Source of the DNA: HXMU1420-2 sp017643305
GTDB lineage: Bacteria > Pseudomonadota > Alphaproteobacteria > Rhodobacterales > Rhodobacteraceae
Reading direction: 5' to 3'
DNA length: 64,000 bases
Assembly: GCA_965217135.1 (NCBI GenBank)
Contig: OZ244249.1
Span: forward strand, 2,232,001 to 2,296,000
Shown: piece by piece, positions 9,153 to 15,710 of the stretch
Layout: each line of letters opens with the position of its first letter
Numbering within the stretch: the first letter of the stretch is position 1
Translations under genes and position numbers: made by a program
Notes under the pieces: generated by a model
Seen by the model: only the letters and a program-made list of their open reading frames with translations
Told to the model about the DNA's origin: nothing
Database searches by the model: none

Positions 9153-9827
9153 ATGACCGGGCCAACCCTTACCCCTGTTGACGGTACCGTCTTCGAAGAC
9201 ACGATCGATGGCTATTTTCCCCTGCATCTATCACTGCGCCAGATGCTGGATCGCCAAGGCTTTGCCGCGGCGCTGGTGATCCTGCGCCATGCTCCGATTA
9301 TGCATCTGCCAGGGCTGCGCGAAGACGCCCCGGTGCCTCTGCGCTTACCAGACGGTAAGGCTGGTATGATCCACCGCATGATGATGTTGGCAACACGCGA
9401 TGAGATGGGCGCGTCGCTTCAAAGTGTAGGCCGCTGGCGCTGGCTCAGAGCAGAAGCGCCTTTGGGACTGGACACGCGGTTGGCAGAGCCTGCATTCTTG
9501 CGCGGTGTCGGTTTCAAGTCCGGGATCGAACATACATCAGCCTCTGTCCCTGGCGCAGAAGCAAGCCAGATCGTCCTGACACGCCTTGCTCAGCCCACTT
9601 CGCCAAGCATGGTCGCAGGTTTGATCCGCGAACAGACCGGCTGGTCAGACTGCCGGGCCTGGACCATTCCGACGCAGGCAGGTTTTGTTGCAGAAACCGC
9701 TGATTTTTGCTGGGGCACCCAGATCGCCGACCGCACTGCCCCCTTCGCACCATGTACCCTGCTTCTGACCGATGCCGGGGCCAATACAACCGAAGACATC
9801 GCGCGCCCCTTGGCCATAGATAGCTGA
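9153..9827 (+). CDS. Unknown protein of the Rieske/GS-like unit, 224 aa
   Basis: 224 residues starting one base after the GS-like stop (TGAAATG), so certainly in the same operon. I recognise no family. The protein is soluble, mixed alpha/beta in composition, with LHLSLRQMLDRQGFAAALVILRH near the N-terminus and a C-terminal part containing two cysteines (SDCRAW, FCWGTQ, and APC). No signal peptide or transmembrane helix. Position suggests a role in the same amine or amide conversion, for example an accessory subunit or a product-processing enzyme. That is inference from context only. Confidence 0.75.
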   Translation: MTGPTLTPVDGTVFEDTIDGYFPLHLSLRQMLDRQGFAAALVILRHAPIMHLPGLREDAPVPLRLPDGKAGMIHRMMMLATRDEMGASLQSVGRWRWLRAEAPLGLDTRLAEPAFLRGVGFKSGIEHTSASVPGAEASQIVLTRLAQPTSPSMVAGLIREQTGWSDCRAWTIPTQAGFVAETADFCWGTQIADRTAPFAPCTLLLTDAGANTTEDIARPLAIDS

Positions 9828-9835
9828 GTACCGCA

Positions 9836-10054
9836 TCAAGCAACCGGGATCTCTACCTCCAATCCCGGGCCCTGCTTTCTCTCGTCACACTGCATTATCC
9901 GCAGCCCGTACTGCTGCATTGGCTCCACCGCAATCATTAGCTCCAACCCAGCGCCTTCGGCGTCGTCACTGGTCCTATCCAGCAACGCCGACCACTGCAG
10001 CGCCGTTTCAAAGTCCGCGGGGTTCTTCTCCAGCCTGGAATAATGCACCACCAC
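9836..10054 (-). CDS. Small hypothetical ORF, possibly a gene remnant
   Basis: A 72-residue minus-strand frame from GTG 10054, convergent with the preceding gene. The translation (LEKNPADFETALQWSALLD, GLELMIAVEPMQQYGLRI) looks protein-like and has GC-rich third positions. Directly upstream in the same frame lies a TAA codon preceded by another plausible stretch (YTRSGGVVLVTRRGGDVL), so this may be the 3' part of a longer gene broken by a stop. No family recognised and no clear ribosome-binding site. Confidence 0.3.
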   Translation of the reverse strand: MVVHYSRLEKNPADFETALQWSALLDRTSDDAEGAGLELMIAVEPMQQYGLRIMQCDERKQGPGLEVEIPVA

Positions 10055-10356
10055 TTACAAGACATCGCCACCCCTCCGGGTCACCAACACCACGCCACCG
10101 GACCGGGTGTATTTGATAGGTAAGTGTCTGGTGAATCTGCGCTAATGGCTTAGTTTTTGATTATCTTAGTATCCACAATAGATAGTGGACACTCAGGCCC
10201 AGTCTATAATTAAAGGCGTTTTGGGTTGGGTGAAAAAGTACGTAATATCTGCGGTCAAACGCGGGTAGAGGGTGCTTCGGTCATGCAGGTGGCTCGATGT
10301 GATGCGATGAACGAAGGCTCACTGAACAGGCGTTTTAACAGCTTTGTTTCAATGAA
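10055..10356. other. Intergenic stretch, nothing recognised
   Basis: About 300 AT-richer bases between two stretches of gene debris. Short frames exist on both strands, none with recognisable content or a ribosome-binding site. Confidence 0.4.
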
Positions 10357-10669
10357 TTACAGCGTCACAATGAACGTCAGGGTGACCGCTATGTTCCTGA
10401 TCAGCAGCGCAACCACCATCAGTTGGCGTTCGGGCGTGCGCAGGAATACACAGGCTTCGGCCGCCCCGAATATGATCAGACTGCCCCGCATAAAATAGTC
10501 GCCTCCTGTCGGACCCAGGAAACCGGGGCCGCAGGTATTGAAATGCCGCGCCGTGGCCATGCAACAAGAACACCAGATCAATTGCGGCGCGTGCCACCTA
10601 GAACAAGAACACCCTGTGTCGGAAGATCGACCATGCCGCCAGTGCCACGGCGATCAGCAATGTCCCCAT
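10357..10669 (-). pseudogene. Degenerate small membrane protein
   Basis: Reading from ATG 10669 on the minus strand gives MGTLLIAVALAAWSIFRHR, then a TAG at 10598-10600, then VARAAIDLVFLLHGHGAAFQ. Near 10525 the plausible sequence moves into another frame and continues GGDYFMRGSLIIFGAAEA through a hydrophobic helix to the stop at 10357. Together the pieces look like a four-helix membrane protein of about 100 residues carrying one nonsense and one frameshift mutation. I do not recall a name for the family. A spurious reading is possible, but the run of consistent hydrophobic helices argues against chance. Confidence 0.4.
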
Positions 10670-10750
10670 CCCTTAGAACTAGAAATTCCTGACCGTCTTG
10701 CGGGCTAAAATACTGTCATAGCCTGGTGAAGGTTTTAATGAGCTAATGGC

Positions 10751-10990
10751 GGCTGTGAGAGCGACCTGTTCGTGTTCTTGGACGGCGACGACAAAATCAG
10801 GAATTTCGATTGAGACGACGGGACAGTCAACCTCAGCAGTGTAGGCTCAAACAATAGATTCAGCGACCTGTCGAACGCTCACATGATCCGGTTTGGCAAC
10901 GACGTGGAGATCGATGCCCGGACCGCCAACATGCCGACGCTGCCAGGTGTGGTTCTGGCAGATCGGGATAAAATCGACTTCGTTTTCTGA
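10751..10990 (+). pseudogene. C-terminal remnant of an RTX/hemolysin-type calcium-binding protein
   Basis: One plus-strand frame from 10751 to TGA 10988-10990 reads ESDLFVFLDGDDKIRNFD, an in-frame TGA at 10811-10813, then TVNLSSVGSNNRFSDLSNAH, FGNDVEIDA and LADRDKIDFVF. This is the normal ending of RTX proteins and serralysins (the DxFVF...I.DFD...D.I.LS...F.DL pattern, closing with a D-F-x-F). No start codon, no nonapeptide repeats and no secretion genes are nearby. It is a leftover from a deleted gene. Family assignment is from the motif pattern. Confidence 0.6.
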
Positions 10991-11410
10991 TCAAGTATCA
11001 GGTGCGCCGAACAGGTCCTTGACCTCATCCGGCACCCGGCAGGAGGTCAACTTGCCTTCAGCGGTGCGTTTCACCAGCGCGCGGGTTTCGAACCCTTCAA
11101 CCGCCAGCACGTCGCCACGCATCAGCCGGTGCTCGACGTCGAAACTCGACCGCCCAAACCGCGTGATGCGGGTTTCGATTTCCACCACGTCGCCGTGGCG
11201 GGATGGCACGAAGTAATTCGACTTTGTCGTCAGCATAGGAAAGCCCACAACGTCATAGCGGCGGATCAACTCCGGCTTGGGGAGCCCGGCGGCGGCGAAA
11301 TGATGCGCGGTGGAGGCATCGAACCAGCGGAAATAGTTCGGAAAATAGACGATATCCGCCGGATCACAGTCGCCCCATTCAATCGTAACGGTGCGTTTGC
11401 TCATCAACAT
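10991..11410 (-). CDS. Acyl-CoA thioesterase, YbgC/4-hydroxybenzoyl-CoA type
   Basis: 139 residues from ATG 11410, chosen because GGGGAGGAG precedes it at 7 nt; the frame is open further upstream to 11470 without family-like residues. Hotdog-fold thioesterase motif WGDCDPADIVYFPNYFRWFD holds the catalytic Asp typical of 4-hydroxybenzoyl-CoA thioesterases. It would release CoA from a cytosolic acyl thioester, possibly aromatic. It begins right where the RTX remnant ends on the other strand. It is transcribed away from the small exported protein gene at 11464 and may share its message. Confidence 0.87.
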   Translation of the reverse strand: MLMSKRTVTIEWGDCDPADIVYFPNYFRWFDASTAHHFAAAGLPKPELIRRYDVVGFPMLTTKSNYFVPSRHGDVVEIETRITRFGRSSFDVEHRLMRGDVLAVEGFETRALVKRTAEGKLTSCRVPDEVKDLFGAPDT

Positions 11411-11463
11411 ATGCGGTCTCCTCCCCTGCCCTGCATCTGCTTTGGCCTGAACGACGCTTGGTT

Positions 11464-11667
11464 TCAACACCCGCCAAAGGCAGAAGCCAGCAGCCAGATG
11501 TCGTCGGTCGATAACGTGTCGAATTCATATTCAGGTTTGCAGCCCAAGTCAGAAATCGTGCTCTGCCACAGGTCAACATTCGGCGTGGCCTGCGCTAGCC
11601 CCTCATGCGGGGTCGAAGCCAGGCCCACCATCAACAGCCCCGCCAGCAGCCATCTCAGACCCGTCAT
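11464..11667 (-). CDS. Small exported protein, 67 aa
   Basis: ATG 11667 has GGAGAAGGTG directly upstream. The product starts with a clear signal peptide (MTGLRWLLAGLLMVGLAS, predicted cut after GLAQA near residue 27), leaving a mature peptide of about 40 residues with two cysteines, LGCKPEYEFDTLSTDD and a C-terminal GGC. It would be periplasmic with a possible disulfide. No family recognised. It lies between the thioesterase and the phosphatase gene, on the same strand as both. Confidence 0.6.
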   Translation of the reverse strand: MTGLRWLLAGLLMVGLASTPHEGLAQATPNVDLWQSTISDLGCKPEYEFDTLSTDDIWLLASAFGGC

Positions 11668-11878
11668 CACCTTCTCTCCGCTTTGCGCGATCTGACTCAA
11701 CTGTGCCGGGTGACAGGCCGCGGCGCAAGTGCAAGGGAGTGCCGTTGTCTGACTATGGCCTTTAGCCAGCTGCCCCGAATGATCGGCGGGTTCTTCCTGC
11801 TGATGACATCTCGGCATGATAGGCTTTGGTCCATCAGGAGCACGCTTGCGATCCCGCACCAGGCCGAACCGTAGATCC

Positions 11879-13573
11879 CTACCGCGCCAAAACCTCATCC
11901 AAAATATCCCCTGCCGCACCGGAAGGCGGTCGGGTTCCAGCCACAAGGGACAGGGTCAGAGCGACATCAACGCTGTGTACCCGGCGCGCTACCTTCTGGG
12001 GTAACAGGCCATATCCGCCAAACATGATCGGCACGAAAGTGTCATAGCGCCACGGCGACCCATGGGTCACAGTCACCGACAGCCCATCCATGTCGTTGAT
12101 GAACCATTCCGGCTGGAAAACCAGGTAAATGTCACCGGATCGGTCGGGGTGATAGTTGTTCAAAACCGCCCGGGTTAGCGCGTTGTCCGGCAGGGAGCCT
12201 TCGCGCAGGCGGGAACTCGGCACGGCATAAGCCACGCCTTCGAATGCCTCGAGTTCATCAGCAATCGCTGTTTCCAACGCGACCCTGTCGATATCGGGGT
12301 TGTTTCGAATCTCTTCGCTCAGGTTCAGATACGGGTGGTCATAGCCGACAAACAACGCCCCGCTCAGTCCGAAGCGTTCTTTTATCCGCGCTACCGCTGG
12401 GGCGGTGTCCCACAGATCCGGCGTCACATAGCCACCCGGCATGCCGAGCGTCCGCAGATGTCCCGGCGCTTCGGGGGCGCCGTGATCGGAAGACAGCACA
12501 ATCAGCGTTTGGTCCAGCCCAACCTCTGCGTCCACATAGGCAAACAGGTCAGCCAAGGTGCGGTCGAGGTGCAAGAGGTTGTCTTCCGCTTCCAGGCTCG
12601 ATGGTCCAAAGAAATGCCCAACATAATCGGTGACCGAAAAGCTCACCGAAAGGAAATCGGTGACCTCATCATCGCCCAGCCTCTCTGCATCGATCAGGGT
12701 CTTGGCAAAATCCGCAGTCATCTGGTCTCCGAAGGGACTGAGGGTCAGAAAGGTGGTATAATACCGCCCATCCGCAGCCCCCAGGGGGTGAGGAAAGGTG
12801 CTACCAAAGCCGGCAAAGTCCGGCTTATAGCCTTCATCGTTGTCATTGCCGAACAGATAGGTGCCCGACGGGTTCAGCAAGCCCCAGGACTTGCCCGCAT
12901 AGCTGAACGGAAGACGCTTGGCATTCCAGTCGTCGACCCAGGCCGGATAGGCATCGTAGTAGTAATTGCTGGTCACGAACTCCCCGGCGGACTTTGAAAA
13001 CCAAAAGGCTTTCCCGGCATGCCCTGCCATGGCAACAGCGCCCCGATCCTTGATCGAAACGCCAAACACCTTGGCCCCGCCCGCCGTGTTTATGGCCAGT
13101 TCATCGCCAAAGGTCGAAGTCAGGATCGCGCGGGGGGAACGACCATCCGTCTTTGCCGCCCGCTGTGTTGGGTCAATCTCGGTTTCATCATCCACGTCCG
13201 CGCCGCTGGTTAGGATCGCGTAATCTGGATCCTCGATATTGTAGACTGTCCGCCCGGTGGCCCTGTCGTACCAAAGGTTGCCAACCATCCCGTGCGCGGC
13301 CGGATTTGCCCCGGTCGCCAGCGTCGTGTGCCCCACAATCGTTTCGGTGTTTGCATGGGTATGATGGGCGTTCGTGTAATGGATGCCCTGCTGCATCAGG
13401 TAGCGAAAGCCGCCTTCTCCAAACTGGCTCTCGTGGCGCAATGGCATGTCACCGCGCAACTGATCTACAGTGATCTGGAGGATCAGGCGGGGTTTTTCGA
13501 GAGCATCCACCGACCCCGCAGAAACCGTTGCCAGCAAAAGAAACGCTGCTGCAGTTCCGGTCAGGCTTTCCAT
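11879..13573 (-). CDS. Exported alkaline phosphatase-superfamily enzyme (PafA/NPP-like)
   Basis: 564 residues; ATG 13573 is preceded by GGAGGGG. A signal peptide covers about the first 24 residues (cut near VDAL-EKP), so it is periplasmic. Alkaline-phosphatase fold features: LQITVDQLRGDMP (metal-binding Asp), ANTETIVGHTTLATG where the Thr is the likely nucleophile, SVSFSVTDYVGHFFGP with the metal-binding Asp/His, and LSSDHGAPEAPGH. A Thr nucleophile points to PafA-type phosphomonoesterases or nucleotide pyrophosphatases. It would release phosphate from organic phosphate esters. No Pho box was identified upstream. Confidence 0.88.
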   Translation of the reverse strand: MESLTGTAAAFLLLATVSAGSVDALEKPRLILQITVDQLRGDMPLRHESQFGEGGFRYLMQQGIHYTNAHHTHANTETIVGHTTLATGANPAAHGMVGNLWYDRATGRTVYNIEDPDYAILTSGADVDDETEIDPTQRAAKTDGRSPRAILTSTFGDELAINTAGGAKVFGVSIKDRGAVAMAGHAGKAFWFSKSAGEFVTSNYYYDAYPAWVDDWNAKRLPFSYAGKSWGLLNPSGTYLFGNDNDEGYKPDFAGFGSTFPHPLGAADGRYYTTFLTLSPFGDQMTADFAKTLIDAERLGDDEVTDFLSVSFSVTDYVGHFFGPSSLEAEDNLLHLDRTLADLFAYVDAEVGLDQTLIVLSSDHGAPEAPGHLRTLGMPGGYVTPDLWDTAPAVARIKERFGLSGALFVGYDHPYLNLSEEIRNNPDIDRVALETAIADELEAFEGVAYAVPSSRLREGSLPDNALTRAVLNNYHPDRSGDIYLVFQPEWFINDMDGLSVTVTHGSPWRYDTFVPIMFGGYGLLPQKVARRVHSVDVALTLSLVAGTRPPSGAAGDILDEVLAR

Positions 13574-13734
13574 ATCCCCTCCAATCCTGTCGCCAAGTCA
13601 GCAACCAAGCATTCAATGAAGGAAAGATACTATGCAAGCCCAAGTTTCTTCAGCCATCATGTCACGCCGACATTGGGATTGTGTCACCACCGATGATGAA
13701 ACCACGCCTCAACGTAATGTCCGTCATCAGATAG

Positions 13735-13748
13735 TTTGAGACAGATGG
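13735..13748. repeat. Left terminal inverted repeat of the IS3 element
   Basis: TTTGAGACAGATGG, matching the reverse complement of the right end except for one base. Confidence 0.7.
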
Positions 13749-13787
13749 CAGTTTGACTTTGAGAGTTCATCGCTCATCTGGCTTCAG

Positions 13788-14768
13788 TTAAGCAGCGGAT
13801 TTGGCGTGCTGCAAGCGCCTTAGTTTCATGGTCCTCCTTTTTGTTCTTTCGCGTTCGAGCAGTATTGTGTGGCCGCGACCTGTGTAGACGTCGGCCGGCG
13901 TCAGATTCTTCAAGCTCTCATGGTAGCGCTGATGGTTGTAGTGGCCGACGAAGGCGGCGACATGTGCTTCGAGATCGCCGGGTAGGAAGTAATTCTCCAG
14001 CAAGATGCGGTTCTTAAGGGTCTGATGCCAGCGCTCGATCTTGCCCTGGGTTTGCGGGTGATATGGTGCGCCGCGTGTGTGCGGCATGCCTTTGTCTTCC
14101 AGATATTTCGCTAGATCACCGGATATGTAACAGGGGCCATTATCTGACAGCAGGCGGGGTCGATGAACAACGTTTGCCTGATCAAGCCCTGTTTCTTCGA
14201 GCGCCTGGTTCAGCGTGTCCTGCACATCAGACGCGGCCATGCCGGTGCAGAGCTTCCAAGTGATGATGTAACGGCTGTAATCATCCATGACCGTTGAAAG
14301 ATAAAACCAGCCCCAACCGATCACTTTGAGATAGGTGAAGTCGGTCTGCCAAAGCTGATTTGGTGCTGTGGTTTTGTCCCGGAACTCATCTGCCGCCTTC
14401 ATGACGATGAAGTTTGGACTGGTGATCAGATCATGGGAGCGCAGAAGCCTGTAGACACTGGCCTCAGAGACGAAGTAGCCACGTTCGTCCGTGAAGGTCA
14501 CAGCAAGTTCTCGCGGGCTCAGCTCCGGTCTGGCCAATGCCATCTCCAACATGGCCTGGCGCACCGTATCCGGAATGCGGTTCCAGACGCGGCCCGGATG
14601 CGATTTGCGATCTGCAAGCCCAGCTTCGCCAAGCTGCAAAAACCGATCATACCATCGATAGAAAGTCGGACGCGATACGCCCAGCTTCTCCAGGGTGCGC
14701 TTGACCGGCAGATGAGACCCCTCGACCAGGCTGATGATCTCCAGCTTCTCTGATGCAGGATACCTCAT
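13788..14768 (-). CDS. IS3-family transposase OrfB (DDE integrase)
   Basis: 326 residues from ATG 14768, whose ATGA overlaps the OrfA stop by four bases. An N-terminal helix-turn-helix-like HTH_21 part (GVSRPTFYRWYDRF) precedes an rve integrase core with the catalytic triad visible in WQTDFTYLKV (Asp), LLSDNGPCY (Asp) and GKIERWHQTL (Glu). It performs strand cutting and transfer, usually with OrfA or as an OrfAB fusion. The ATGA junction points to translational coupling, although a programmed frameshift cannot be excluded. Full length, no damage seen. Confidence 0.93.
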   Translation of the reverse strand: MRYPASEKLEIISLVEGSHLPVKRTLEKLGVSRPTFYRWYDRFLQLGEAGLADRKSHPGRVWNRIPDTVRQAMLEMALARPELSPRELAVTFTDERGYFVSEASVYRLLRSHDLITSPNFIVMKAADEFRDKTTAPNQLWQTDFTYLKVIGWGWFYLSTVMDDYSRYIITWKLCTGMAASDVQDTLNQALEETGLDQANVVHRPRLLSDNGPCYISGDLAKYLEDKGMPHTRGAPYHPQTQGKIERWHQTLKNRILLENYFLPGDLEAHVAAFVGHYNHQRYHESLKNLTPADVYTGRGHTILLERERTKRRTMKLRRLQHAKSAA

Positions 14769-15136
14769 TCCGGGTCGTCCCCATCCGCGAGCATGCTTTT
14801 TTTGAGAAGACGCAGTTCCAGTGTCTGCTCAGCCACAACTTCCTTCAGATCCCGGGCTTCGCGCTTCAAGCTGGTGACTTCGCTGGACGTCGCTTGACGG
14901 GCCGTATCACCAGCCAGCCGCTTCTTACCCGCCTCCATGAAGTCCTTCGACCAATTGTAATACAGGCTCTCTGCTATCCCTTCACGGCGGCAAAGCTCAG
15001 AAATTGAACTCTCTCCACGCAGGCCATCCAGAACAATCCGGATCTTCTCCTCGGCAGAAAACTGCCGCCGCGTCTTACGCTTGATCTCTTTGACGTGTTT
15101 GTCAGCCGATCCATTCGGCCCTGTCTTCGTTCTCAT
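14765..15136 (-). CDS. IS3-family transposase OrfA
   Basis: 123 residues from ATG 15136, preceded by AAGGGATACG; a TTG at 15151 is an alternative start. The chain has a basic N-terminus, a helix-turn-helix (FSAEEKIRIVLDGLRGE, ISELCRREGIAESLYYNW) and a C-terminal leucine-rich coiled coil for dimerisation (VTSLKREARDLKEVV). It binds the element ends and directs OrfB. It ends in the ATGA overlap with OrfB. Confidence 0.92.
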   Translation of the reverse strand: MRTKTGPNGSADKHVKEIKRKTRRQFSAEEKIRIVLDGLRGESSISELCRREGIAESLYYNWSKDFMEAGKKRLAGDTARQATSSEVTSLKREARDLKEVVAEQTLELRLLKKSMLADGDDPE

Positions 15137-15192
15137 CTCGTATCCCTTCAAGGATTACGATGAGCGAAAGACACTCGCTTAGCAAAACAACA

Positions 15193-15206
15193 CCGTCTGT
15201 CTCAAA
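15193..15206. repeat. Right terminal inverted repeat of the IS3 element
   Basis: CCGTCTGTCTCAAA, the inverted partner of the left end at 13735-13748 with one mismatch. Confidence 0.7.
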
Positions 15207-15710
15207 GGTCATGACGGGTTACAATGCAGCCAACCAAGGTCAAGTTGGTGGATCACTTTCACGGGGCTATTCCTCTTTTTTGATCTCTACTTTCTGGCGG
15301 GGGAAAACTGGCCGGAGCAAGTGGAGCGCGTGTTCGATTAGCGGCTGGCGTTTGGTCTCAAACGAGGCAGGCACCGCTGAGTTTTCACATGGAGCGCACG
15401 TTCGTGCATTTTGCAGCTAATGACTGGTGAGAGCCCTTTGCAGAAGTGTCAAAATCTTGCTGCATGCGCACGCAGCGTGGGTATTTCAGCGTTAGCGAGA
15501 TTTTTTGTTTTGCGGTGCGGCAAATGTTGCAGACATTCACCTTCATAAATGAAAGGTCTTTTTCGTTTATTCTGACCACAAGTTTTGGCGTGTGTTGGTC
15601 ACAACGGTTCAGGCGACGGCTTTTGTAAGGCAAATAGTTAGCGGTTGCCCAATCCGTTGAGGAAAACCGAGCCCTAACGTGCGACGGGCTACAGCGATTT
15701 CCGTGATTGA
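15207..15710. other. Intergenic stretch between IS element and molybdoenzyme gene
   Basis: About 500 bases without a recognised gene. It is downstream of the BisC-like gene on the minus strand. It includes a short motif (15413-15432) that recurs near 42016. Frames of up to 109 codons on the minus strand have no family-like content. Confidence 0.45.
15413..15432 (+). repeat. Dispersed intergenic repeat, copy 1
   Basis: GCAGCTAATGACTGGTGAGA, preceded by TTCGTGCATTTT. A related sequence occurs at 42016-42036. Both are intergenic. Confidence 0.35.

Larger units (their letters stand above)
13735..15206 (-). mobile_element. IS3-family insertion sequence, complete
   Basis: About 1.47 kb bounded by imperfect 14-bp terminal inverted repeats: TTTGAGACAGATGG on the left and CCGTCTGTCTCAAA on the right (13 of 14 match). 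It carries two overlapping minus-strand genes, OrfA (helix-turn-helix) and OrfB (DDE integrase), the classic IS3 arrangement. Flanking bases ATAG and GGTC are not identical, so no target duplication is seen with these ends. The subgroup was not determined. Both genes are intact, so it may be active. It separates the phosphatase gene from the molybdoenzyme operon end. Confidence 0.85.

Noticed and set aside
13731..15210. Target-site duplication of the IS3 element
   Set aside because: Flanking bases (ATAG and GGTC) do not match with the ends as defined.
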